A stretch of DNA of 64,000 nt from Bacteroidales bacterium (GCA_028687995.1 JAQTZA010000014.1:25172-89171), one strand, 5' to 3'; shown: positions 26,960 through 35,129, numbered from the stretch's first letter. The notes: a model not told the origin generated them from the sequence alone. Program-made: numbers and translations.

Positions 26960-28306
26960 TTAAAGAATCGACTCATTATATTTCTCAATCAGACTTAATG
27001 ATTGAACATCACTATAAGAAGTAAATCTGCTCTCCAAATATTGGATTAAATCAGTTACTGTCAGAAAAGCAACATTATAGACTGATGAATTGGGCATATC
27101 TATTCGTTTTTGGATATATTCAATCTCATTTGAGTTAATTCCATTCTTCATATTTTCTAAATCCATTTCTCCAACAATAATCAAAGAAACCACTGAACCT
27201 TGCTCTTCAAAAACTATAGATAGGTCATTCCACAGATTGGTTGAACAACCAATATTCCCAATAGATTGATATAAATACAATGGATTTCCACTAAATAGTT
27301 TTGTAAAATATGCCTCTTTAGCATAAAGAGAAAAATCATTAGAGGTAAGGTTTTTAAGAGTTTTTCGCGAATCTTTTACAATTGACTTATAATCTATCAA
27401 TCGCTTCGGTTTTACTTTAAAATTCACCTTTTCATCAAGAATTCTATAATTCTCGACATCTCCTTCAAGTATCAATTTTAGATCAGATTCGTAAAGAAGA
27501 ATGATTGTCTGCCCACTAGCTCTCAAATCTGCAACTTTACTCATCTTTGCTGGACCTGGGTTTTCTCCAATTGCAACATAAGAGATGTATTTTGAAATGC
27601 TAGTGTCAATATCTGCGCCCAAGGATTTAAGTTTTTCACTTAATGAATCCCTGCCAACAAAATCAAAATCGCCAGTAATGACAATCTTTCGATTAAAGAA
27701 AAGAGCATCTGAGCTAACACTTTTATCTGGCTGCAATAAATCTGATGATATTTTTTTATCGGCAAATTGCTTGGGAGTTCTGACTTTTGGCTTAATAGAC
27801 ATCATTTTTGATAAATCAGGCTTTATACCCAGCAGGTGATTCAAATAAAACTTAGCACAACATTGGGCATCAAATAATGCATCATGATGATTGGTATAAG
27901 GCATACCAAAACCATTACAGATTGCTGCCAATCCGTACCCATATATCCTATAAGTACACTCAAATGGCTGAATTCCGAATGAGATTACTCCATGTTTCTC
28001 GAAATTTTTCTTCAAATAGCGCTCATCGGCACTTATTGCCGAATGTGCCACAATCGTTTGATGTTCGAGATCACACTTTATTAAATCCCAAACCTCAGAA
28101 AAATTCAAACTATCTTTAGTTATTTCCGGAGTAATGCCATGTGCTCGTATATAGTTTTCTTCAAAATAGTTATTTGGTGGCTGAATATAATGTGAATACT
28201 CTTTCACAATAATACCTTTCTCAACTTTAACTACCCCAATTTGACAGACATCTTCATGCCTATTTGCCGTCTCAAAATCAATTGCTACAAAATTTACATT
28301 TTCCAT
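26960..28306 (-). CDS. DEDD-family 3'-5' exonuclease with BRCT domain
   Basis: The start at 28306 (MENVNFVAIDFETA) gives 448 residues; a longer frame from 28342 would overlap the preceding gene. The exonuclease domain (about 1-170) shows VAIDFETA (Asp10, Glu12), the second motif AHSAISADERYL, and the third NHHDALFDAQCCAKFY, as in DnaQ/RNase T-type enzymes. A BRCT domain follows (about 205-285, IVITGDFDFVGRD and SKYISYVAIGENPG). The C-terminal 160 residues are unassigned. Exonuclease-BRCT fusions act on DNA ends. Its place beside Hachiman and the ubiquitin-like operon suggests a DNA repair or defence role, which is inference. Confidence 0.75.
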   Translation of the reverse strand: MENVNFVAIDFETANRHEDVCQIGVVKVEKGIIVKEYSHYIQPPNNYFEENYIRAHGITPEITKDSLNFSEVWDLIKCDLEHQTIVAHSAISADERYLKKNFEKHGVISFGIQPFECTYRIYGYGLAAICNGFGMPYTNHHDALFDAQCCAKFYLNHLLGIKPDLSKMMSIKPKVRTPKQFADKKISSDLLQPDKSVSSDALFFNRKIVITGDFDFVGRDSLSEKLKSLGADIDTSISKYISYVAIGENPGPAKMSKVADLRASGQTIILLYESDLKLILEGDVENYRILDEKVNFKVKPKRLIDYKSIVKDSRKTLKNLTSNDFSLYAKEAYFTKLFSGNPLYLYQSIGNIGCSTNLWNDLSIVFEEQGSVVSLIIVGEMDLENMKNGINSNEIEYIQKRIDMPNSSVYNVAFLTVTDLIQYLESRFTSYSDVQSLSLIEKYNESIL

Positions 28307-28313
28307 ATTGACG

Positions 28314-28876
28314 TCACCAGTTATCATTAGTCTTTTTTTCATTATTTATAAACCAGACATAGTCATATACATACTTATTGAAGTACTTTTGATATTGAAC
28401 AGGAAGATCTCCCCTCGCCTTACCATTGGATTTGAATATGGACCAATTCAATCCACCAGGAGAATTGTAGTAAACCTTGTGTTCACCATCCCAAGCCATC
28501 ATATCGACTTCGCCAATCTCAAGCTTAACTTTTCCTTCTTTAAAACTAAAAATAGCGGCAAAAAATATATTACCATAATAAGATTCACCAAACATTCCCT
28601 TCTGCAACAACAATACATTAGGAGCATAAGTTCCTATTTTCAGATACTCATTTTTATATCACTTTTCAGTGAATTTTTAGGATTGGTATAAAATTTCTGA
28701 CAAAACCGGTTCGTTGCATCATAAAGTTGATTGGCAGTTTTGCTATCAAATTTTATGACTATATATTCATTTGCTAAATTGGAAGAGTCTCGGAGCCCAT
28801 CGGGCGTGGCAACAAAACTTTGAGAGTACATCGAAAATGACCCAATAAACAATAAAAAAAACACAACTTTTTTCAT
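28314..28876 (-). pseudogene. Exported protein, frameshifted in a poly-A tract
   Basis: The first frame (28876 to 28640) encodes a signal peptide (MKKVVFFLLFIGSFSMYSQ) and about 58 more residues, then stops soon after SDIK. The sequence continues in the next frame as NEYLKIGTYAPNVLLLQKG and runs to 28314 (ending KKTNDNW). The switch falls in the five-A run (plus-strand T run 28651-28655); one extra A would restore a single protein of about 187 residues. It may be a real mutation, a sequencing error or phase variation by slippage. The product is unknown and exported. Confidence 0.65.
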
Positions 28877-28916
28877 AACAATTTTATGGTTAAGTATTTA
28901 TATTAATTTAGATTAT

Positions 28917-29651
28917 TTAGTCTATCATTTTTCTTTTATTGTCCCACCAAGCATCTTCTAGCCTATAAGTGTGTTTTCTAATTTCTTTTACTAGTTCAAA
29001 AAGTTCTTCTGAATAATCAGAATCGCCTAGTTTCATTTGTACTTCTGTTTGGATAACCCATAAAGAACGACTTAAATGATTTATTCGCTTTATCAGTACA
29101 TTTAATCGCTCTTCTGTTATTTCAGTGTTAACACCATAGTTGTATGGAATTGATTTATAGTTTTCGTTTGATAGCAGATATTTTCTTTTGCTTTCTTTAC
29201 CTTCTGACTTAACAAAACCTAGATTTATAGCTACTTTTTCAGACGAAATATAATTTCTTGAACCTGAATGATATTCGTTAATTGTTATTATTTGTTCATT
29301 TCTGTCTTGAAATAAATGTGGTAATATTGTTTCTCGCAGCGCATTAGTTAAGTATCCGTTTCCTCTATACTCTTTTAAAACCAACCAATGAAGATCAGTA
29401 TTCATATCTAAAACTGTTGCAACATATAGACCTTCTTTATTTTTGATAAAGTAAAACTTATATGCGCAGTCAGGATAACTAATATTATCTGTCGTTTTGG
29501 GTTTCTCTATCCAAACTTTTGCGAAATCAACATGCTTACTTAATGGCCTCAAATGTATAAGTTCGTTTGAATTTGAGCTATTAAGTTTTTTGATTAGTCT
29601 GATTAAATATCTATCTGTCAATATTTTAATTTTATTTACACTTGAGCACAA
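28917..29651 (-). CDS. GNAT-type acetyltransferase-like protein near hamB
   Basis: The protein has 244 residues. The middle part has a GNAT-like core: VATVLDMNTDLHWLVLKEYRGNGYL (about 95-120), where EYRGNGY resembles the acetyl-CoA pyrophosphate-binding loop R/Q-x-x-G-x-G/A, then a helix NALRETILPHLF. The last 80 residues form charged helices. It begins 16 nt after the hamB stop, so it may be co-transcribed with Hachiman. GNAT proteins acetylate amino groups, and here a link to defence (self-protection or toxin) is only suggested by position. Confidence 0.55.
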   Translation of the reverse strand: MCSSVNKIKILTDRYLIRLIKKLNSSNSNELIHLRPLSKHVDFAKVWIEKPKTTDNISYPDCAYKFYFIKNKEGLYVATVLDMNTDLHWLVLKEYRGNGYLTNALRETILPHLFQDRNEQIITINEYHSGSRNYISSEKVAINLGFVKSEGKESKRKYLLSNENYKSIPYNYGVNTEITEERLNVLIKRINHLSRSLWVIQTEVQMKLGDSDYSEELFELVKEIRKHTYRLEDAWWDNKRKMID

Positions 29652-29667
29652 TAATAGAGAGAGTGTA

Positions 29668-31770
29668 TTAAGAGTTCGTTATTTTTATACCGTCATAGAA
29701 ATAGTCTAAAATATATTTGTCAAATTCATCCAAGTCATTTGTGTTTTCTAGCACAGTTTGTTTTCCTATATGATTAAATATCTTAATTGCCTTATGAATA
29801 GTGAGTTCGCCATCATAAAAATTGATAATCTTTGAATTATGTAATTTTTTTGAGATCATTCTCGGTAGGCCATATTCTTCTAATTGAAAAACGACTTTGG
29901 GTAGAAAGGCCTGAGCGCATAAAGAAATAAATCTTGAGATATCATAGCTTTTGTCTTTTAAAATTTCTTTCTGCAGTGAGTTTATATCCTGTAGTAGAGA
30001 AGAAAATTTATAAGTTACATTTCTTTCAAGTTTAAAGAAATCGTCAATCCCAATGTCATAATCCTCTAAATCTTTTAATAATTCGGGAATTGTTTTTTGC
30101 CAATTATGTGCAATGATTTTAATAAACTCGACAAAGGTTTTATAATTTGTTTCCCAATTACCAGGTTGAAGTTTGATTATCTTGTATAATAATCTATCCC
30201 AATTTTCAGGTTTAAACTCATTCAGGTAATAAAGGCCGTTCCAGTCACTTGGGTTTTTAGTTAAATCAATAGCTATCTCTTTAATTAATTCGGAGTTACT
30301 CGACTGAAAGACTGATTCGCTTTTTAATCTTTCATATATCTTGATTCCTATCAATTCTGACATTTCATCATTGTAAATCTTAAGTTTTGCTACTTGCTCT
30401 TTTGTTAGCAATCCTTCATATTTTGCTTCATCTAAATCTCCGAGTATTTCGTCTGGAAATGGAATATCTAATTGTGTTTGTTCTTGTTCTGGTGGTTCTT
30501 CTAATATATAAATTTTGCCTACAAAGTGCTTAAACATTCGTCCCCCTCTACCAATGATATTCTTATAGGTAAAGTCATCCAGTTTGGCACTTCCTTTTCT
30601 ATTTCTCCAAATAATAACGTTTTCAGCGGAAGTGTTAACTCCCTCAATGATTGAAGAAGTTGATATTAAGTTCTTAATACCTTTCTCTTCTTCAAATAAA
30701 CGAACTTGAATTTGACTTAATGAGCGATGTAGTCTACCATTATGAACACCAAATCCTCTTCTTACTAGATTTGTCAAACTCCAATTAACATCGTAATTCT
30801 TTCCTAACCAATTAGAAAACATCAATAGTAGAGGATTCTCAAGTTCCAAATACTTTGTCAAAAACAACGTTGACAAACTTTCAATATTAGAATAAGTTCC
30901 GGCGTAAATCAATGATTTACCATCACTCTTTTCTAAAATAGCCAATAGCATTTCACTTTTTTCCTGATTATTTTTTATTTGGTTATACAGTTCAAACTTT
31001 TCAAGAAACACTGTATTAAAGTCTAATCTGATAAACTCCATATCCTCTGTAAAAGGATTAGTTTCTAAACCAGATATATTTGGTGCTAAATAGTATTTTT
31101 GCTTAGACTTTGAACCCAATTTAATCATCGCCCTTACTAAACTAGGAGACCTTTCTTTGTCAAACTTGTAACCAGCTTTGTAAAACTCATCAATAATCAT
31201 TATATCGAAAGACTCAACAATATTGTAATAATTCATTGCTCTCTCTTGAGGAAATATGAATATGTTTTTGTTTGCTAGTTCAACATCGGACGTAGTAATT
31301 ATTTTATATTCATTTGCAAATTTTCGATATAAACGACGCCTTGTTTCATCTGTCAAAGCGAGGGTTGGTACAATAATTAATACATTATTAGGCTTTTTAA
31401 TTTTAATGTAGGCATCTATAACAAAACTTTTCCCAAAACTTGTTGGGGCACTTACTGCAATATTTCTACCTTCCAATAGTTTTTTTAGAAGAAATGATTG
31501 TTCTCTATGTAACGTAAGAGGTTCAGATTCCCCAACATCTACTTTAAATGCATTGTAAATAAACCTCTCTTGCCAATCAGAAGTTTTAGGTTCTAAGTAA
31601 GGAAAAAGTCCTGTTTCTCGAATTAAATGATTTACTAAAGGAGTGTAATCTAATTTATTAGAGTCATGAAAATCCAAAAGTTGAATAAGTTCTTGCCTTG
31701 CCTCTTTTTCCATATTAGAAATGAGAAGTGCATTTATGCTATGACATTTTTCAAAAACTTGTGCTTCCAT
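29668..31770 (-). CDS. hamB: HamB, Hachiman defence helicase
   Basis: The protein has 700 residues and is a superfamily 2 helicase: Walker A SAPTSFGKS (107-115), motif Ia VPTLALTDE (134-142), Walker B IIDEFY (192-197), motif V region LISTSSIIEGVNT and motif VI NIIGRGGRM (arginine finger). It begins one base after hamA ends, the standard Hachiman order hamA-hamB. In that system the helicase senses damaged or phage DNA and controls the HamA nuclease; that mechanism comes from published work on other Hachiman pairs. The C-terminal 200 residues are helical with no other motif. It belongs to the prophage cargo zone. Confidence 0.8.
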   Translation of the reverse strand: MEAQVFEKCHSINALLISNMEKEARQELIQLLDFHDSNKLDYTPLVNHLIRETGLFPYLEPKTSDWQERFIYNAFKVDVGESEPLTLHREQSFLLKKLLEGRNIAVSAPTSFGKSFVIDAYIKIKKPNNVLIIVPTLALTDETRRRLYRKFANEYKIITTSDVELANKNIFIFPQERAMNYYNIVESFDIMIIDEFYKAGYKFDKERSPSLVRAMIKLGSKSKQKYYLAPNISGLETNPFTEDMEFIRLDFNTVFLEKFELYNQIKNNQEKSEMLLAILEKSDGKSLIYAGTYSNIESLSTLFLTKYLELENPLLLMFSNWLGKNYDVNWSLTNLVRRGFGVHNGRLHRSLSQIQVRLFEEEKGIKNLISTSSIIEGVNTSAENVIIWRNRKGSAKLDDFTYKNIIGRGGRMFKHFVGKIYILEEPPEQEQTQLDIPFPDEILGDLDEAKYEGLLTKEQVAKLKIYNDEMSELIGIKIYERLKSESVFQSSNSELIKEIAIDLTKNPSDWNGLYYLNEFKPENWDRLLYKIIKLQPGNWETNYKTFVEFIKIIAHNWQKTIPELLKDLEDYDIGIDDFFKLERNVTYKFSSLLQDINSLQKEILKDKSYDISRFISLCAQAFLPKVVFQLEEYGLPRMISKKLHNSKIINFYDGELTIHKAIKIFNHIGKQTVLENTNDLDEFDKYILDYFYDGIKITNS

Positions 31771-31771
31771 A

Positions 31772-32692
31772 TTAGTCTCTATAAATTTTTGCTTTTTGAA
31801 TAAACTTATCTACTATTTGCTCTTTGTCAGCAACAGGGAATAGTATAATGTGGAACTTAATTTTTTCATACAAATGAATATCTTTGCACTTTTCAATTTG
31901 TTTCTTAAAGTATTGAGTTGCCCTATCTTTTTGATATTCAATGACTTGTTTTTTATATTCATCAGTAAGGCTTGTAGCTGATTTAGTTTGCTGACATTCG
32001 TACAATAATAAAATGGGGATATTTAATATAGGCTTAATTTTATCTATAGATTCGGTTTGAGAGAGGCATTTTTTTATATTTGATCGTAATTCATCAGATA
32101 TTTCTTCAAAATCATTAAGATCACTAAGATTAGTAATGATACTATTTTCTTTTTTTATTTTCAGTAAGCTAATTGAATCTTTCACAGAATCTACTATTTT
32201 GTCAAATCTAGCATTTTCAATGTTGTTATAAAATTTAGATTCTCCAAACCATAAAGAAAATGTGTCCTCAGATTCAATTACTATGTGTACGCTGTCAGAG
32301 CCTTTCGCTTCATCTTTTTGATTTTGTTTATAAAATATTTTAGGTACAATCGGGAGGGCTGAATAATATTTTTTCATAATACCATACAATACAATTTCAG
32401 CGACTTCACTACCTCTACCTATAGCATCAACTGATTCCACAAGCCTAAGATTTTTCGCAGCTTCTGTCAAAAGAGAATCTTCCCCTTCAGACAATAATGC
32501 TTTTCTTTCACTGTAGCTAAGAGCAGTTTCTTTAATGTTATTCCAGACGAACTTTTGGAATTTTTCAAATCGCCAACTACCATTTTCAAAGTCATTTAAT
32601 ATACCTAGTACAGATTTATTGTCTGTTGGACTTAAAGTGTCATCAAGGTTGACAACATCAAAAACATCGTTAATAATTACATCAAAATTCAT
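31772..32692 (-). CDS. hamA: HamA, Hachiman defence protein (DUF1837)
   Basis: The ATG at 32692 gives 306 residues; a longer frame would need a TTG start at 32722. The C-terminal half carries the DUF1837 core: VAEIVLYGIMKKYYSALPIVPK, then SDSVHIVIESEDTFSLWFGESKFY. The GESK motif with preceding acidic residues matches the nuclease-like active site of HamA. Together with the adjacent helicase it makes a complete Hachiman module. The promoter is probably in the 164-bp gap 32693-32856, which contains an inverted repeat (32757-32793). Confidence 0.8.
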   Translation of the reverse strand: MNFDVIINDVFDVVNLDDTLSPTDNKSVLGILNDFENGSWRFEKFQKFVWNNIKETALSYSERKALLSEGEDSLLTEAAKNLRLVESVDAIGRGSEVAEIVLYGIMKKYYSALPIVPKIFYKQNQKDEAKGSDSVHIVIESEDTFSLWFGESKFYNNIENARFDKIVDSVKDSISLLKIKKENSIITNLSDLNDFEEISDELRSNIKKCLSQTESIDKIKPILNIPILLLYECQQTKSATSLTDEYKKQVIEYQKDRATQYFKKQIEKCKDIHLYEKIKFHIILFPVADKEQIVDKFIQKAKIYRD

Positions 32693-32756
32693 GATATGTT
32701 TTTTTATTATGACGCCTGACAACAGTGATTGTGGGCATTTTGTAGATTATGGAAAC

Positions 32757-32793
32757 ATTCCGTATCGCAAATCAATAAGGGTGAATACGGAAT
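32757..32793. promoter_or_regulatory. Inverted repeat upstream of hamA
   Basis: ATTCCGTAT (32757-32765) is the exact reverse complement of ATACGGAAT (32785-32793), with a 19-nt spacer. It is placed about 65-100 bp upstream of the hamA ATG, in the only gap between the ubiquitin-like operon and Hachiman. It may be an operator or a transcript-processing hairpin. Confidence 0.45.
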
Positions 32794-32856
32794 CATAACC
32801 TCCAGAATGCATGCAGCCAGCCAATTAGCATAGAGCGTGTATTATGATCCATTTTT

Positions 32857-33255
32857 TTATTTAAATAGTCTTATTATTTTTTTGAAAAAAGAGTCTTTCT
32901 TTTCAAGTATATTTATTCTTTCAAAATATTCTTTTCTTTTTTCTCTCTCATACATTTTACCTTCAACAATATCACTTTTCGTCCATTTTCGTGCCCATTC
33001 AATCTCACTATTAGTTATCCAATAGTGAGATTGGCAATCAGAATTCCAATTGCCAATTGAAGGAGTTAATGATATTGTTTTACCATCAAATGTCATTTTC
33101 CATCTAGCTGGAGATAATGGTGTCACGACTTTTTCTTTACAACCACAACAACATGAATGCATTATCACACTAAACCTAAGTGAAATGTATAATTTCCTTT
33201 CTTCAAGTTCATCTGGGATGGTGTCTAAGAAAACATGTTCAAGGTTTGTAATCAT
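32857..33255 (-). CDS. DUF6527 zinc-binding protein of the ubiquitin-like operon
   Basis: The protein has 132 residues. The core has clustered cysteines (C35, C36, C37, C39 in HSCCCGCKEKV) followed by PLSPARW, SLTPSIGNW and CQSHYWI (Cys74, His77), which I recognise as the DUF6527 pattern and which likely bind a metal. A basic tail (residues 90-132) follows. Its start overlaps the E1-like gene end by 17 nt. DUF6527 genes are found beside bacterial multi-ubiquitin and E1-like genes; the role is unproven, and a ligase-like or adaptor part has been suggested by context. Position supports operon membership. Confidence 0.7.
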   Translation of the reverse strand: MITNLEHVFLDTIPDELEERKLYISLRFSVIMHSCCCGCKEKVVTPLSPARWKMTFDGKTISLTPSIGNWNSDCQSHYWITNSEIEWARKWTKSDIVEGKMYEREKRKEYFERINILEKKDSFFKKIIRLFK

Positions 33256-34402
33256 TATTTATAATTTTATTATTAGGTAAAAGGTATTGTGAGTGATATT
33301 CCATTTCTCGATCATGGTAGAAACCGATTAACTTTTTCCACTTTATGACTGCAAACGCTGCATTTAATCCGTTCAATTCTGCAATTTGAGGTAATGAAGA
33401 ATACTCATTGTTTGGATTTTCACCAAACTTTATTCTTTGCTTTTTGTGTACATGATCTCTTTCATCTTCTGTACTTAAAGTCGTTCTTAATACGCCAAGT
33501 ATTGCCCCTTCAACTATTTGAATGCCCATTCCGACATCAATAAATCCAATTTTTTTTGACTCAAGATATTCTACTATCATTTTTTTCACTTCACTTTTAT
33601 CAATTGAAATAAAAACAAATGATAACTGATCCAAAATATTCAGATTTTCAGGCTTTATAAATTCGGAATGTGAAATTATATTTTCATGTATCCTAGAATA
33701 TTCCTTTTCATAATAGTCTGTTTTTCTTTGAATATTCTTTAAGTCATCAATTGAAACTGCCCCTGGTGATCGGAAAGCATTCTTATTATGAAGATAATCT
33801 CCATCAAATAAATGAATTTCTTTAACTGGTGTCTTAGAAATAAAATCTAAAATATAAGATCCTGTTCCACCTAAACCGATAATTCCTATTTTCATTTCTA
33901 AAAATTTCTGCATAAGCACAATTCCTTCTGGTGAAGCTGAGTTACAATCTGAATATCTAAAAGGTAAATTGTCAGGAACAATAGTTAAAGAACCAACATT
34001 GAAAGTCACACTAGGATCTTTACTTATAGCATGTTTTGAAAATATGTGTACATAATGACTCATTTTTTCAAAATAATCAGTATAGGGTCTGTCTAGTTTA
34101 TAAGAATAATAAAAATCAACAAAAAGACCAGGAAGCAACTCTATCCTATTACTGTTGTTTGGATTCAACTTGACACCATCTATTCTGTATGGCTGCTCGC
34201 CAATAAAGTAAATGGGGTGATTTGATAAATTTACTTTTACATCATTGCCAGACATCTCAATATCTGACACAAGACTCCCGTACCTTATTTCTAAATCTTT
34301 GTTTAGATAAGGTACACGTTTTAAAAGTAACCATCTGTCTTGTATGATTTCTACATCATACCCCTTATCTACTAATCTTTGTATATGAGGACTAGGATTC
34401 AT
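33239..34402 (-). CDS. E1-like ThiF-family adenylyltransferase with N-terminal DUF6791-type domain
   Basis: The protein has 387 residues. The C-terminal half is an E1/ThiF nucleotide-binding domain: IGIIGLGGTGSYILDF (about 172-187), LFDGDYLHNKNAFRSPGA (198-215, the acidic residue and N-x-x-R of the adenylation site). The N-terminal 150 residues resemble the DUF6791 domain that precedes such ThiF domains (GSLVSDIEM, SNHPIYFIGEQPYRIDG). ThiF/E1 enzymes adenylate the C-terminus of a ubiquitin-like protein. Oddity: the only cysteine in the whole protein is Cys153, before the ThiF core, so no cysteine sits in the usual thioester position after it. It overlaps the ubiquitin-like gene by 11 nt upstream and the DUF6527 gene downstream. 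Confidence 0.75.
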   Translation of the reverse strand: MNPSPHIQRLVDKGYDVEIIQDRWLLLKRVPYLNKDLEIRYGSLVSDIEMSGNDVKVNLSNHPIYFIGEQPYRIDGVKLNPNNSNRIELLPGLFVDFYYSYKLDRPYTDYFEKMSHYVHIFSKHAISKDPSVTFNVGSLTIVPDNLPFRYSDCNSASPEGIVLMQKFLEMKIGIIGLGGTGSYILDFISKTPVKEIHLFDGDYLHNKNAFRSPGAVSIDDLKNIQRKTDYYEKEYSRIHENIISHSEFIKPENLNILDQLSFVFISIDKSEVKKMIVEYLESKKIGFIDVGMGIQIVEGAILGVLRTTLSTEDERDHVHKKQRIKFGENPNNEYSSLPQIAELNGLNAAFAVIKWKKLIGFYHDREMEYHSQYLLPNNKIINNDYKP

Positions 34403-34652
34403 TTGTAGGAGTTACAAGAAATTCCATTTCAGGATGAACGTGAATACTTTGACCATTTATCAGTTCTCCTTCTTGATTACTTTGTCCCTTAAGGTAAGTA
34501 ACATCAAATTCTTTTTGTGTAGAACTTGGGAAGACAATATTAACTAACTCTTCAAAAGAAATCTCCTTCTTGTTCCAGATTATATCTTTTGTGTTGACAT
34601 AGATCTTTGTTTCTTTTTCTTTCCCTGGAGGTGTTTTTAAATGATCTGACAT
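34392..34652 (-). CDS. Single-domain multiubiquitin-family (ubiquitin-like) protein
   Basis: The protein has 86 residues. The beta-grasp pattern is KIYVNTKDIIWNKKEISFEE, then EFDVTYLKGQ, then GQSIHVHPEMEFLV, matching the bacterial multiubiquitin domain. That family usually has two or three repeats, and here there is one. It ends FLVTPTNES, with no terminal Gly-Gly and no JAB-type protease nearby to expose one. It is the first gene of an operon with an E1-like and a DUF6527 gene, which points to a ubiquitin-like conjugation or signalling system in phage defence. The leader from the likely promoters is more than 200 nt. Confidence 0.7.
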   Translation of the reverse strand: MSDHLKTPPGKEKETKIYVNTKDIIWNKKEISFEELVNIVFPSSTQKEFDVTYLKGQSNQEGELINGQSIHVHPEMEFLVTPTNES

Positions 34653-34753
34653 AATAATAAAGTTTTAATTTAACGTATTAGAAATTATTTGTATTGTTGT
34701 ATATTCAATTGTTTATATGCGATATAAACTCATTTTTTAATTATACATAACTT

Positions 34754-34879
34754 TTGTATATACGCCACTCAAGTTGTGTATGCGCCATAGCATGGCGCAC
34801 ATATCCGCCTTATGCAATACAAATATCGCTGATTATCAAATCTTTATGTTTTATCTGTCGATTGTGTTTATGGCGCATA
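34754..34879. promoter_or_regulatory. Array of four GCGCCA-type operator sites upstream of the ubiquitin-like operon
   Basis: TTGTATATACGCCA (34754-34767) and TTGTGTATGCGCCA (34774-34787) are direct repeats exactly 20 bp apart, i.e. on the same helix face. The second overlaps a perfect palindrome TGCGCCAT-AGC-ATGGCGCA (34781-34799). A fourth site, TATGGCGCATA (34869-34879), sits just downstream of a -7 box at 34881-34888. The set looks like a multi-site binding region for a repressor or activator, and one site would overlap a transcription start near 34874. Confidence 0.6.
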
Positions 34880-34996
34880 TCAAAATTAAAATTTGATTCT
34901 AAAAGACCAATTGATTTATTATCTAATCCAATCCTTTCATAGTGAGTTCTTTCTATGTTATTTTTCGATTTTATCAATTGTTTTATTCATTACCAT
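34810..34996 (-). pseudogene. Small gene, frameshifted, ahead of the ubiquitin-like operon
   Basis: From an ATG at 34996 the first 11 codons read MVMNKTIDKIE and then stop at 34960-34958. If one base is removed from the following A5 run, the frame continues NNIERTHYERIGLDNKSIGL and on to TAA at 34812-34810, about 61 residues. The product is unrecognised, basic and soluble. It uses a promoter-operator module nearly identical to that at 62855-62887. It may be a decayed small gene, a leader peptide or a slippage-controlled gene. Confidence 0.5.
34881..34911 (-). promoter_or_regulatory. Candidate promoter of the ubiquitin-like operon
   Basis: On the minus strand ATTG (34911-34908), 19 nt, then TAATTTTG (34888-34881), which fits TAnnTTTG. 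The predicted start falls in the operator-like TATGGCGCATA. This would give a leader of about 220 nt before the ubiquitin-like gene. It lies inside the small frameshifted gene. Confidence 0.45.
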
Positions 34997-35050
34997 TTTA
35001 GTTACTAAATTAGTAATACAAACTAACAAATAAAAAGTGAGATAAACAAA
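34994..35050 (-). promoter_or_regulatory. Promoter-operator module shared with the prophage control region
   Basis: On the minus strand TTTG (35050-35047), 20 nt, TTAGTTTG (35026-35019, one base off TAnnTTTG), then the perfect palindrome TTACTAATTTAGTAA (35016-35002). A 24-bp block 34994-35017 is identical to 62855-62878, and the -7 box is at the same 3-bp offset from the palindrome in both places. It likely binds the same prophage regulator. It stands upstream of the small frameshifted gene and the ubiquitin-like operon. Confidence 0.65.
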
Positions 35051-35051
35051 C

Positions 35052-35085
35052 AAAAAAAACGCCCCTACTTTCACAAGCAGAAGCG
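35052..35085 (-). terminator. Terminator of the lysis-cassette transcript
   Basis: The minus-strand RNA folds a 9-bp stem (35085-35077 with 35068-35060, three of the pairs being G-U), an 8-nt loop, and eight U residues (plus-strand A run 35052-35059). It lies 45 bp beyond the stop of the spanin-like gene and would end late transcription before the cargo zone. Confidence 0.7.
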
Positions 35086-35129
35086 AATCAACCTAAATTA
35101 AATCAAAAAGAAATCAAACACAATCAAAA

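Noticed and set aside
32693..32722. Longer hamA starting at TTG 32722
   Set aside because: An ATG at 32692 begins the conserved part and the extra residues have no support.
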